A stretch of 64,000 nucleotides of DNA from Sva-07 sp963752815 (GCA_963752815.1 CAVVZI010000015.1:682001-746000), one strand, 5' to 3'; positions 35,770 to 44,591 are shown, numbered from the stretch's first letter. Program-made: numbers and translations. The notes: generated by a model from the letters alone, not told the origin.

Positions 35770-36333
35770 TCAGCTCGACGCGGCGGCCACCACCGGCTGG
35801 TGGATGGTGGCTTCGGCCTCGTTGTGCAGTTCCGGGTTGGCGTCGGTCAGCATGGCGTGGGCGGAAGCACGCTCCTGCGCCGTGAACGGCCGGGTGGTGT
35901 GGCAGAACTCGACCATGTTCCCCGATGGATCACGGATGTAGATCGAGACGCAGAACCCGTGGTTCACCTCGAGGACGGTCTGACCGTGCTCCTGCCAACG
36001 CTGGCGGTGCGCGTCGAGATCCTCACGGGTCGGGGCGTCGAACGCGACGTGGTTCACCCACCACGGCAGGCCGGCCGACTTGTTGAGGTCGACACCGAAG
36101 TCGTCACCGATCACCGGGTCGTGGATCTCCCAGAAGGCGATCATGCCGTGATCGCCCGAACCGGGCTCGTCGGCCGGGCCGGTCGAGTAGAAGAAGTGTT
36201 TGCTGTAGCCGGGGCCCTCGTTCGGAGTTTCGGAGGCGACGACCTTGACGAGTTCGAATCCCATCACTTCGGTGTAGAAGCGGTGGGTCGCCTCGGTGTC
36301 GTTCGTGGCGAACGCGACGTGGTGAAATCCCAT
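35770..36333 (-). CDS. VOC family (glyoxalase-fold) protein
   Basis: This 187-residue protein starts at ATG 36333. Two beta-alpha-beta-beta-beta modules carry likely metal ligands: FHHVAFATND with FYTEVMGFELV, WVNHVAFDAPTREDL, and the glutamate in DPSGNMVEFCHTTRPF. It resembles extradiol-dioxygenase- or glyoxalase-type proteins. The C-terminal 35 residues form an extra helix-rich tail. It is divergent from a small membrane protein, and the substrate is unknown. Confidence 0.86.
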   Translation of the reverse strand: MGFHHVAFATNDTEATHRFYTEVMGFELVKVVASETPNEGPGYSKHFFYSTGPADEPGSGDHGMIAFWEIHDPVIGDDFGVDLNKSAGLPWWVNHVAFDAPTREDLDAHRQRWQEHGQTVLEVNHGFCVSIYIRDPSGNMVEFCHTTRPFTAQERASAHAMLTDANPELHNEAEATIHQPVVAAASS

Positions 36334-36343
36334 GCGGACATTC

Positions 36344-36409
36344 TCGCACCCGTTCCCATTTCGCACCAGTTCGGTGGTGTGCGACCCAGGTTGCGGCATC
36401 CTGGTGCGA
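36344..36409. promoter_or_regulatory. clustered TCGCACC/GGTGCGA sites
   Basis: The 75-bp divergent gap between the VOC gene and the small membrane gene holds TCGCACC at 36344 and 36361, GTGCGA at 36379 and GGTGCGA at 36403. The 36361 and 36403 sites extend to a perfect 9-bp arm pair (TCGCACCAG / CTGGTGCGA). The arrangement looks like a multi-site operator controlling both genes; the binding protein is not identified. Confidence 0.45.
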
Positions 36410-36618
36410 TGTTCCTGGGTGCGGACCTGTTGGCGTTCCTGGTCCTGGCGTTCGGCGGGGCGTTGTTCGCCGGCAACCTGCTGGCCGTGGTGCGACCACC
36501 CGAACGTCAACTCGACGAGTCACACCTGGAACGGGCGCCGGTGGTCCGCAGTCTCGTGTTCGCCGGCATCGGCCTGATCGCCGCGATCTGGGCGCTCGCG
36601 TCCTTGATCAGCGGTTGA
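36409..36618 (+). CDS. small two-TM membrane protein
   Basis: This is a predicted 69-residue protein, MFLGADLLAFLVLAFGGALF at the start. One helix covers residues 5-25, a charged loop VRPPERQLDESHLERAP follows, and a second helix (SLVFAGIGLIAAIWALASLI) ends the protein. The ATG at 36409 is placed by codon bias. Function is unknown. engB follows 57 bp downstream on the same strand. Confidence 0.65.
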   Translation: MFLGADLLAFLVLAFGGALFAGNLLAVVRPPERQLDESHLERAPVVRSLVFAGIGLIAAIWALASLISG

Positions 36619-36675
36619 TCATCGGCAGAACGGCTCCGCCGCGACGGGCGCGGTCACATCTGCGAGATTGTCGGG

Positions 36676-37302
<627 letters not shown>

Positions 37303-37332
37303 CCCCCTCCGCCGAACCTCCCGCGAACTTCT

Positions 37333-37385
37333 CCGAAAAATGGAGCAGATGTCGCGCTCAGCGCGACATCTGCTCCAAATTTCGG
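37333..37385. repeat. palindromic element family B, copy 2
   Basis: This 53-bp palindrome has 25-bp arms that differ at only two positions, around a TCA centre (TCGCGC-TCA-GCGCGA), and CCGAAA/TTTCGG ends. It lies between engB (ends 37302) and the KAS-III-like gene (starts 37411). It is the best-preserved family-B copy. Confidence 0.8.
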
Positions 37386-37410
37386 ACGATGGGAGGGTTA
37401 GCGTCGCGAC

Positions 37411-38550
37411 ATGGCAGTGACAGCGATCACCGACGAGGTCTCGATCACGGGCACGGGCCTGTGGGCACCGGCCGACGTGGTGTCGAACGCCGAGTTGGTC
37501 GAGTCGCTCACCGTCGCCTCGACGCGATTCAACGAGGAACATGCCGCCGAGATCGAGGCGGGCTCGCTCGTCGCACGGCCGTTGCCGAACGAGGAGTTCA
37601 TCGTCAAGGCGTCGGGTATCAAGTCGCGTCACGTCGTCGACAAGGTCGGTGTCCTCGACCCCGACCGGATGCGGCCGCACCTCGACGCGCGGACCGAGGA
37701 CCAGCTCGGCGTGCAGGCCGAGATGGCGATGCCGGCGATCGAACAGGCGCTCGCCCAGGCCGGTCGGACCGGTGCCGACGTCGACGCCGTGATCGTCGGC
37801 TGCTCCAACCTGCAGCGGGCCTATCCGGCGGTGGCCATCGAGATCCAGGACGCGCTCGGCGCGTCGGGTTGGGCGTACGACATGAACGTCGCGTGCAGTT
37901 CCGCCACGTTCTCGATCCAGGCCGCGGTCGACGCCCTCCGCAACGGTTCGGCCTCGTGCGTCGTGGTCGTCAATCCCGAGATCACGTCGGGTCACAACAA
38001 CTTCGAACTGCGCGACTTCCACTTCATCTTCGGCGACGCGTGCACGGCGTTGGTGCTCGAACGGTCCGCCGATGCCGTGGCCGATGACGTCTGGACGATC
38101 ATCGGGACGAAGCTGGCCACCCAGTTCTCGAACAACATCCGCAACGACTTCGGGTTCCTCAACAGTTCGGAGGACGGCGGGCGCGAGGCTCACGAGTTGG
38201 TCTTCCGGCAGAACGGGCAGATGGTCTTCCGTGAGGTGTGTCCGATGGTCGCCGCGCACATCACGTCGCACCTCGAGGCATGCGGGTTCGAGGCGGCCGA
38301 CGTCCGGCGCTTCTGGTTGCACCAGGCAAACCTGAAGATGAACCAGCTGATCGCCAAGGGCGTGCTCGGCCGACTCCCCACCGACGACGAGGCGCCGACC
38401 GTCCTCGACGAGTACGCCAACACCAGTTCGGCCGGTTCGATCATCGCCTTCCACGAGCACCGCGCCGATCTCGCTCCCGGCGATCTCGGGGTGATCTGCT
38501 CGTTCGGCGCCGGCTACTCGGTCGGCAGCGTCATCGTCCGCCACCGCTGA
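37411..38550 (+). CDS. 3-oxoacyl-ACP synthase III-like protein
   Basis: This 379-residue FabH/KAS-III-fold condensing enzyme has its active-site Cys in YDMNVACSSATF, His in WLHQANLKMN and Asn in DEYANTSSAGS, so the Cys-His-Asn triad is complete. It is about 55 residues longer than E. coli FabH. The extra length lies in the N-terminal third (RFNEEHAAEIEAGSLVARPL to PDRMRPHLD), as in KAS-III-like proteins that accept unusual acyl donors. It may start fatty acid chains or condense acyl-CoAs; no fab genes are adjacent. Confidence 0.9.
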   Translation: MAVTAITDEVSITGTGLWAPADVVSNAELVESLTVASTRFNEEHAAEIEAGSLVARPLPNEEFIVKASGIKSRHVVDKVGVLDPDRMRPHLDARTEDQLGVQAEMAMPAIEQALAQAGRTGADVDAVIVGCSNLQRAYPAVAIEIQDALGASGWAYDMNVACSSATFSIQAAVDALRNGSASCVVVVNPEITSGHNNFELRDFHFIFGDACTALVLERSADAVADDVWTIIGTKLATQFSNNIRNDFGFLNSSEDGGREAHELVFRQNGQMVFREVCPMVAAHITSHLEACGFEAADVRRFWLHQANLKMNQLIAKGVLGRLPTDDEAPTVLDEYANTSSAGSIIAFHEHRADLAPGDLGVICSFGAGYSVGSVIVRHR

Positions 38551-38565
38551 AGCCCCTCAAATCCA

Positions 38566-38617
38566 CGTTTGCGTCAGGATTTCCGAGGGACGCCCCTCGG
38601 AAATCCTGACGCAAACG
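38566..38617. repeat. palindromic element family A, copy 2
   Basis: This 52-bp perfect palindrome has 24-bp arms beginning CGTTTGCGTCAGGATTTCCG with an ACGC loop. It lies in the 119-bp gap between the KAS-III-like gene and the ABC ATPase gene and is preceded by CCCCTCAA, a flank shared in part with other copies. It is the best-preserved family-A copy. Confidence 0.85.
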
Positions 38618-38669
38618 AGTGTTGGAGCTGTGCTCAGGCGGTCGGGTGGAAGCTGCAAGAATCGGGTGG

Positions 38670-39638
38670 ATGCCGGCGATCATCGAGACACGCGGCTTGG
38701 TGATGGAGTTCCCGTCGACGAGGGCGCTCGACGGGCTCGACCTGTCCGTGCCGTCCGGCGTCACCGGCTTGGTCGGAGCGAACGGCGCCGGCAAGACCAC
38801 GTTGATCTCGTTGACCCTGGGCCTGTTGCGTCCGACCACCGGCTCGATCTCGGTGCTCGGCCTCGATCCCGGCGCGGACGGGCCGACCCTGCGGGCGATG
38901 ATCGGGTACGGGCCCGAGCGCAACGTCCTACCCGACGACCTGCGCGCCTACGACTTCGTCCGCCACCTCGCCGAGGTGAAGGGCCTGCCCCGTGACGAGG
39001 CCCGCAGTCGCGCCAGCGACTCGCTCTACCTCGTCGGGCTCGGTGAGGAGCGGTTCCGCGCCCTCGGCACGATGTCGACCGGTCAGCGCCAGCGGGTCAA
39101 GCTCGCCCAGGCGATCGCCGCCGATCCCAAGTTCATCGTGCTCGACGAACCGACCGACGGGCTCGACCCGGTGCAGCGCGACGAGATGCTCACCATCATC
39201 CGCCAGGTCAATCGCGAGTTCGGGATCGACGTGATGCTGTCGTCGCACGTGCTCGAAGAGGTTGAGCGGGTCTGCGACCACGTCGTGGCCCTCGACCACG
39301 GCACGCTCGTGGCGCAGGGCTCGATGGAGGAGTTGGCCGGCGTGTCGGGCGGGATCGAGCTCGAGCTCGTCGACATCGCCGATCGTCCCCGGTCGATCGA
39401 CGACGTCGAGCGGGCGTTGATCGCGGCCGGTTTGACGGTCGACCGGAACGGTCCCGTCCTGCAGATCGGGGGCCTGCCCGAGGATGAATTGTTCGACCTC
39501 ACTGCACGATCGGTCGCCGACGCGCAGGGTCGGATCCGACGCCTGACCGAACGGCGACGGTCGCTCGACGACCTGTTCGCACTCCATGCGGAGCGTGCGG
39601 ACGATGAAGCGGCGAGTGTGGAGGGCGTGGCGCGATGA
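38670..39638 (+). CDS. ABC transporter ATP-binding protein
   Basis: This 322-residue ABC-2-type exporter ATPase starts at ATG 38670. Walker A is GANGAGKTT, the signature MSTGQRQRVKLA, Walker B FIVLDEPTDGLD and the H-loop SSHVLEEVERVC. The C-terminal 90 residues form the accessory domain common in drug or lipid exporter ATPases. Its stop overlaps the permease ATG (ATGA). It is the first of an ATPase-permease-ATPase-permease set. Confidence 0.93.
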   Translation: MPAIIETRGLVMEFPSTRALDGLDLSVPSGVTGLVGANGAGKTTLISLTLGLLRPTTGSISVLGLDPGADGPTLRAMIGYGPERNVLPDDLRAYDFVRHLAEVKGLPRDEARSRASDSLYLVGLGEERFRALGTMSTGQRQRVKLAQAIAADPKFIVLDEPTDGLDPVQRDEMLTIIRQVNREFGIDVMLSSHVLEEVERVCDHVVALDHGTLVAQGSMEELAGVSGGIELELVDIADRPRSIDDVERALIAAGLTVDRNGPVLQIGGLPEDELFDLTARSVADAQGRIRRLTERRRSLDDLFALHAERADDEAASVEGVAR

Positions 39639-40510
39639 ACATGCGTGGCGATGCCCAGATCGCAGCTCGCGGATTCCAACCGTACGAAGGGCCCCGTTCG
39701 GGGGTGGCCGGCGCGATCCGGAGCGTCAGCGTCGAAAGTGTGCGGGCGACACTCGGCCTCGGCCGACCAGCGCGCACCAAGATCTTCCCGGTCGCCGCCG
39801 TCGCCATCGCCTACGTGCCGGCAATCGTGTTCGTCGGAATCTCGGTGCTCATCCCCGGTGACCTGCTCGATCCCAACGAGGTCGCCGACTACGCGGGTTA
39901 CTACGGGTTCATCACGCTCGCCATCATCCTGTTCGCGGCCCTCGTCGCCCCGGAGGTGCTCGTTTCCGATCGTCGCAACGGCATGTTGGCGATGTACCTC
40001 TCGACGCCACTGCATCGCGGTACGTATCTCGCGTCGAAGGCGATCGCGGTCGGCGCCACGCTCGGTCTCGTGACGCTGTTCCCTCCGATCCTCGTGCTGC
40101 TCGGGTACACGTTCGACGGCTCGGGCCCTGATGGCTTCGGGAACTGGGTCCTCACCCTGTTCCGGATCTTCGTGTCGGGCTTCGCCGTGTCGGCGGCACT
40201 CACGTCCGTGTCGATGGCGGCGTCGAGCCTGACCGATCGTCGAGCGTTCGCCGCGATCGGCATCGTCCTCATCGTGTTGATCTCGCCGATTCTCGCCAAC
40301 GCGCTCGTCGAGGGCGCCGGGCTGTCGCCGTACTGGTGGATGATCTCGCTGTTCACGATGCCGTTCGAACTCGTCAACCGGATCTTCGGCCAGGCTGGTG
40401 ACCTTCCCGAGATCTCGACCGCGGCGGTCCTGGCGGCCAACATCGTGTGGACCGTGGTCGGGCTCAGCATCGTGGTGTGGCGGTATTCGAAACTGGTCGT
40501 CGCACGATGA
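39635..40510 (+). CDS. ABC transporter permease
   Basis: This 291-residue ABC-2-type permease has about six TM helices. The first is KIFPVAAVAIAYVPAIVFVGI, and the conserved cytoplasmic segment APEVLVSDRRNGMLAMYLSTPLHRGTYLASKAIA is typical of ABC-2 permeases that pair with CcmA-type ATPases. It overlaps both neighbours by 4 bp, so translation is coupled across the set. The substrate is unknown. Confidence 0.9.
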   Translation: MNMRGDAQIAARGFQPYEGPRSGVAGAIRSVSVESVRATLGLGRPARTKIFPVAAVAIAYVPAIVFVGISVLIPGDLLDPNEVADYAGYYGFITLAIILFAALVAPEVLVSDRRNGMLAMYLSTPLHRGTYLASKAIAVGATLGLVTLFPPILVLLGYTFDGSGPDGFGNWVLTLFRIFVSGFAVSAALTSVSMAASSLTDRRAFAAIGIVLIVLISPILANALVEGAGLSPYWWMISLFTMPFELVNRIFGQAGDLPEISTAAVLAANIVWTVVGLSIVVWRYSKLVVAR

Positions 40511-41502
40511 GCGACCTGCCCGCGTTCGCGCCACCGTCGGGCGCGCCCGCAGGATCGAGCGTCGACTCCGAACCGGCCGCCCCGCTCACCGGCATGATCG
40601 CGGTGAACGGCGTGTCGAAGTACTACGGCTCGGTCGTCGCGGTGAGCGACGTCAGCTTCGCGATCAACGGTGGTGTCACCGCGCTCCTCGGCCCGAACGG
40701 GGCCGGCAAGTCGACACTGTTCCGGATGATGTGCGGGCTGACCGAGCCGTCGCGGGGCACCGTGCACCTGCTCGGCGCCAATCCGCGGCGCGATCGTGAC
40801 ATCCGCGGCCGCGTGGCGCTCGTGCCGCAGCAGGACGCGCTGTTCGACCACCTCAGCGCCATCGAGTTCGTGGCGATCGCCGCCCGGACCCACGGCGTCG
40901 ATGGGCCTGACGACGTGGCCAGGTGGGCGCTCGAGCAGGTCGATCTCGCCGACGTCGGCGACAAGGCGGTGGGCGAGTTCTCCAAGGGGATGCGCCAACG
41001 GGTCAAAGTCGCCTCGGCACTGGTGAACGACCCCGAGGTGCTCATCCTCGACGAGCCGCTCACCGGCCTCGACCCGGTCCAACGTCGACGCCTCATCGCG
41101 CTCTTCCACCGCCTCGGCGACGACGGGCGGTGTGTGCTCGTGTCGAGCCATGTGCTCGACGAGGTGAGCCGGCTCGGGTCGCGGGTGCTGGTGATCGCGC
41201 AGGGACGATTGGTGGCGAGCGGCGACTACCGCGACCTGCGCGAGCTGATGGACGACCGGCCGCACCGGATCCGCCTCGGAACGACCGACCCGCGGCGGCT
41301 GGCAACCGTGCTCGTCGAGCGGGGTCTCGTGGGCGGGCTCACGATCGAGGCCGATTCGATCACCGTCGACACGACCAATGCCGATGCGATCGGCCGTCAG
41401 CTGGCACCGATCGCCGTCGAGCTGGGCGTCCGCCTCACGGAGATCAACCCGCTCGACGACGACCTCGAGTCGGTCTTCCGCTACCTCGTGGAGCGACGAT
41501 GA
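40507..41502 (+). CDS. ABC transporter ATP-binding protein
   Basis: This 331-residue second ATPase of the exporter set starts at ATG 40507, overlapping the permease stop. Walker A is GPNGAGKSTLF, the Q-loop VPQQDALFDHLS, the signature FSKGMRQRVKVA, Walker B LILDEPLTGLD and the H-loop SSHVLDEVSRL. A 25-residue Pro/Ala/Ser-rich N-terminal extension precedes the ATPase core. It ends in a 4-bp overlap with the second permease. Confidence 0.93.
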   Translation: MSDLPAFAPPSGAPAGSSVDSEPAAPLTGMIAVNGVSKYYGSVVAVSDVSFAINGGVTALLGPNGAGKSTLFRMMCGLTEPSRGTVHLLGANPRRDRDIRGRVALVPQQDALFDHLSAIEFVAIAARTHGVDGPDDVARWALEQVDLADVGDKAVGEFSKGMRQRVKVASALVNDPEVLILDEPLTGLDPVQRRRLIALFHRLGDDGRCVLVSSHVLDEVSRLGSRVLVIAQGRLVASGDYRDLRELMDDRPHRIRLGTTDPRRLATVLVERGLVGGLTIEADSITVDTTNADAIGRQLAPIAVELGVRLTEINPLDDDLESVFRYLVERR

Positions 41503-42258
41503 GCACGCTCGAACGTCCGCCCGCCGGCACGAACCGATCCGTACCGCCCGTGCGTGTGCTGGCGATCAGCTACCGGGTGATCCTCCGTCAGCTGACCAGC
41601 CGTGGCCGGATCATCGCGCTCACGCTGCTGGCGATGGTGTCCGTCGTGGCCGCGTTCGCTCTCGGCCAGGCCGACGCCGAGCTCGAACGACGCCGTTCGC
41701 CTGATCGCCAGCCTCGGGTTCGCCGTCGTGGTGCCCGTCGTCGCCCTGGTGTTCGGCGGCGCGGCGATCGGCGACCTGCGCGACGACAAGACGCTCGTCT
41801 ACTTCTGGCTCCGTCCGATGGACCGCTGGCCCGTGGTCGTCGGTGCCGCGCTGGCGGCGATGACGCTCACCGCACCGATCACGCTGATTCCGTTGGTCCT
41901 GGCCTCGGTGCTCACAGGGGTCGGCAGCGGGATCGTCACCGGCACCGTCATCGCCGGGATCGTCGCCGTGATCGCCTACGTGTCGGTGTTCACCCTGTTC
42001 GGCGTGTGGCTCAAGCGGTTCATCGTGTGGGGGCTCGCCTACATCCTGATCTGGGAGGGTTTCATCGCCCAGGCCGGCCCGGGCGCTGCCCGGTTCGCGC
42101 TGCGCAAGTACACGCGCTCGATCCTCGTCGATCGCACGGGCGCCGACCTCGACCTCGCGGACTTCTCCCTCGCGGTCGGCGTGATCGTGCCGCTGGTCGT
42201 CGCGGTGGTCGCGCTCGTCGTCGCGGCGTGGCGTCTGGGCAATCAGGAGATCGATTGA
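41499..42258 (+). CDS. ABC transporter permease (frameshifted)
   Basis: This second ABC-2 permease starts at ATG 41499 (MSTLERPPAG). The first part has YRVILRQLTSRGRIIALTLL then AFALGQADAELE. Near 41688 the frame shifts +1 (extra C in GAA-C-GAC) and continues DAVRLIASLGFAVVVPVVAL, DLRDDKTLVYFWLRPMDRWP and four or five more TM helices, to TGA 42258. Together the two parts make a normal permease of about 252 residues. A TTG start for the LLM gene overlaps the stop. Confidence 0.86.
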
Positions 42259-43193
42259 GCCGTCCGTTCCGGTTCGGGTTCCAGCTGTCGGGCGAACACG
42301 AAGCCGACCCGATCGCGGCCGCGCGCCGGGCGGAGGAACTCGGCTTCGACGTCGTGCTCGTGAGCGATCACATCGGGCCGGGGCTTGCGCCGATGACGAC
42401 GCTCGCCGCGATCGCGACCGCGACCGACCGCATCCGTCTCGGCACGTTCGTGCTGAACAACGACATGCGCAACCCGCACCAACTGGCCTGGGAGGCGGTG
42501 TCGCTCGACCGGTTGTCTGGCGGCCGCTTCGAGCTCGGCCTCGGCGCGGGCCATACGCCGCAGGAGTACGTGACGACCGGCATCCCGATGGACCCGCCCG
42601 CGGCGCGCAAGGCCCGGCTCGTCGAATCGTTGCGGATGCTCCGACCCCTCCTCAGCCGTTCTCGTGAACTTGTTGCGCACGCGGGTACGCAACAAGTTCA
42701 CGAGAACGACCTGGCACGAGCGGGTATCGACGTCGGCGAGCCCCTGCAGGAACGCGTACCGCTGCTCGTCGGCGGCAACGGCGCTTCGCTGCTCGGCGCG
42801 GCGGGCGAGCTCGCCGACATCATCGGCCTGCAGGGCCTCGGCCGGACGCTCGAGGACGGTCATCGTCACGAGGTGAAGTGGACCGCCTCCCACCTCGACG
42901 AGCAGATCGCACAGGTGCGTGCCGGCGCCGGCGACCGGTTCGCCGAACTCGAACTGAACGCGCTCGTGCAGGTGTTCTCGATCACCGACGATCGCGACGC
43001 CGAACTCCGCGAGATCACCGACCGGTGGCCCACCCTCTCGGTCGACGATGCGTCCGTGATCCCGTACCTGATGATCGGTTCGATCGACGAGATCGTGGGG
43101 CACGTGCACGCCTGCCGCGACCGGTGGGGTATCACCTACTTCGTCGTGCGGGCCCTCGACGAGTTCGCGCCGATCCTCGACGCCTTCCGGTAG
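42255..43193 (+). CDS. LLM class F420-dependent oxidoreductase
   Basis: This is a luciferase-like TIM-barrel enzyme of about 312 residues, probably F420-dependent. It starts at TTG 42255 inside the preceding stop (TTGA). Motifs include FGFQLSGEHEADPIAAARRAEELGFD, VSDHIG, LGTFVLNNDMRNPHQLAWE and LSGGRFELGLGAGHT. Residues about 135-152 are encoded by a perfect 52-bp palindrome (see 42657), yet length and the V-x-H-x-G pattern around it stay close to the family. The remainder (ERVPLLVGGNG, FVVRALDEFAPIL) is normal. Confidence 0.88.
   Translation: MSRPFRFGFQLSGEHEADPIAAARRAEELGFDVVLVSDHIGPGLAPMTTLAAIATATDRIRLGTFVLNNDMRNPHQLAWEAVSLDRLSGGRFELGLGAGHTPQEYVTTGIPMDPPAARKARLVESLRMLRPLLSRSRELVAHAGTQQVHENDLARAGIDVGEPLQERVPLLVGGNGASLLGAAGELADIIGLQGLGRTLEDGHRHEVKWTASHLDEQIAQVRAGAGDRFAELELNALVQVFSITDDRDAELREITDRWPTLSVDDASVIPYLMIGSIDEIVGHVHACRDRWGITYFVVRALDEFAPILDAFR
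42657..42708. repeat. perfect 52-bp palindrome inside LLM gene
   Basis: This palindrome has 21-bp perfect arms (starting CGTTCTCGTGAACTTGTTGC) around a 10-nt loop, wholly within the coding sequence and read in frame. Its length equals the family-A elements and it is preceded by CCCCTC, as several family-A copies are, but the arm sequence is unrelated. It may be a third palindrome family or the product of template-switch correction. Confidence 0.75.
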
Positions 43194-43200
43194 ACCCCTC

Positions 43201-43239
43201 GATCACCCCGTGGTTCGGCGGGCCGCCGACTGCGTGATC
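43201..43239. terminator. hairpin between LLM and GNAT genes
   Basis: This imperfect dyad runs from GATCAC to GTGATC with a GGCGG/CCGCC core, in the 87-bp gap between two convergent genes. It could act as a bidirectional terminator; there is an AAAA but no T-run in the + direction. Confidence 0.35.
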
Positions 43240-43280
43240 AAAATGCGCACGGAGACCGCAGAATGTTCACGCGTTGCCGG

Positions 43281-43880
43281 TCAGCCGCGTGGTTCGCGCC
43301 ACATCGCCATGACGGGCGGCGCACCGGCGGGGAGAGGGATCGGGCCGGTGGTGACGAAACCGTGGCGGACGTAGAACGCCTCGTTGCGCGGCTTCGAGTT
43401 CTCGAGGTATGCCGGCACGCCCTCGGCATCGCAGCGGTCGAGCATCGGCCGGAGCACGGCCGTGCCGAGGCCGCGTCCCTGCTGGTCAGGGTGTGTGCCG
43501 ACGTAGGCGAGGTGGTAGTGCGGCTCGCGCGGGTGGACCTTCTCCATGGTGGTCAGCGTCTTCACCACCCTCGTGATCCCGCGGCCGAACACCCGCGTGA
43601 AGGCAGGCAGCACGCGCAGCGACTCGATCGTCGAGCCCTTCCAGTCGTCGATGCCGTGCCAGATCGAGACGCTGCCGTCACCATCGGTGACGAACAACTC
43701 GGGATGCTGCTTGCGCAATTCGCCGTTGATCACCGCGCGGAAACCCGTCACGGCCGGGCCCGGTTTGATCGGCCGGCCACGGTTGAGCCAGACGAAGATC
43801 GGATCGTCGAGGAACGCCGCGGCGAGCGTGGCAGCCGCCGCGTCGACACGCGCTGGTCCGATCCGCTCGACGTCAGCCAT
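43281..43880 (-). CDS. GNAT family N-acetyltransferase
   Basis: This 199-residue protein has GNAT motif A in HYHLAYVGTHPDQQGRGLGTAVLRPMLDRC (Q-x-x-G-x-G) and motif B in AYLENSKPRNEAFYVRHGF. The N-terminal part (AAFLDDPIFVWLNRG) is typical of the subgroup found in actinobacterial gene neighbourhoods. The substrate is unknown. It is convergent with the LLM gene; the DUF1697 gene lies 72 bp upstream on the same strand. Confidence 0.88.
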   Translation of the reverse strand: MADVERIGPARVDAAAATLAAAFLDDPIFVWLNRGRPIKPGPAVTGFRAVINGELRKQHPELFVTDGDGSVSIWHGIDDWKGSTIESLRVLPAFTRVFGRGITRVVKTLTTMEKVHPREPHYHLAYVGTHPDQQGRGLGTAVLRPMLDRCDAEGVPAYLENSKPRNEAFYVRHGFVTTGPIPLPAGAPPVMAMWREPRG

Positions 43881-43952
43881 CGTCGGCGACGCTACCCGTC
43901 CGTCGAGCGACGTCCGGCCGCCTCATTGGGTAATGAGTTCGGCGTGGGGCGC

Positions 43953-44504
43953 TCAGTCCGAGGCGAGGTCGGCGAGGGCGACCACGGTCTTCCAGTTGCG
44001 CGCGGTGCCGGAGTTGGCGTTGTCGAGCCGCATCACCGCAGCGGCGAGTTTGCTCCGACCGATGCCATCGGGAAGCCACAGGTAGACCTCGCGCTCGGAC
44101 ACGCCGAGCGCCTCCGGAGCGAACTTCGAGTGGTCGAAGTCCTTGACCTTCGCGGTCGCCTTCCCGTCGAGCACGACGAGGTGCAGTGTCTTGCCGTCAG
44201 CCGCGGCGTCGGGAAACGGGTTGGCGTCGATGATCGCCCGCCATTCGTCGACCGTCCGCGTGATGATCGGCACGTCGAGGCCGGTCGTCGCCTTGATCGA
44301 GTCGTGGATGTCGCCGGCTACGCGCGGCACCTTCGACGCGGCCACATCACGCACGATCAGGTTCCCGCTCTGCAGATAGGTCGTCGGGTCGGCGTAGCCG
44401 GCGGATTCGGCCGCGCCACGCAGATCGGCCATCGGCAGCTTGTTCTTCCCGCCGACGTTGATGCCCCGGAGCAGCACGATCACCGTGGTCGTCGATCCGG
44501 CCAT
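43953..44504 (-). CDS. DUF1697 family protein
   Basis: This 183-residue protein has the family hallmark at the N-terminus, VIVLLRGINVGGKNKLPMADLR, then YLQSGNLIV and the WYR-like C-terminal segment NSGTARNWKTVVALADLA. DUF1697 proteins have no settled biochemical function. It is preceded upstream by a family-B palindrome. Confidence 0.9.
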   Translation of the reverse strand: MAGSTTTVIVLLRGINVGGKNKLPMADLRGAAESAGYADPTTYLQSGNLIVRDVAASKVPRVAGDIHDSIKATTGLDVPIITRTVDEWRAIIDANPFPDAAADGKTLHLVVLDGKATAKVKDFDHSKFAPEALGVSEREVYLWLPDGIGRSKLAAAVMRLDNANSGTARNWKTVVALADLASD

Positions 44505-44520
44505 GCCCCAGTCTCGCGCG

Positions 44521-44573
44521 CCGAAATGTGCACGGAATCGCGCGCTCAGCGCGCGAATCGGGGCATTTTTCGG
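44521..44573. repeat. palindromic element family B, copy 3
   Basis: This 53-bp palindrome has a perfect CGCGCGC-type core around TCA (TCGCGCGC-TCA-GCGCGCGA) and CCGAAA/TTTCGG ends; the intermediate part is degenerate. It lies between the flavoprotein gene stop (44592) and DUF1697 start (44504). Confidence 0.7.
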
Positions 44574-44591
44574 GAGGGAGTCGGAGACCCG

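Noticed and set aside
37411..38550. fabH symbol for the KAS-III-like gene
   Set aside because: The catalytic triad is complete, but the protein is much longer than housekeeping FabH and not in a fab cluster, so the specific role is uncertain.
38566..38617. Family-A and family-B palindromes as ordinary rho-independent terminators
   Set aside because: No T-run follows on either strand, one copy lies inside a gene, and some sit 5' of genes; sequence identity between distant copies is beyond what termination needs.
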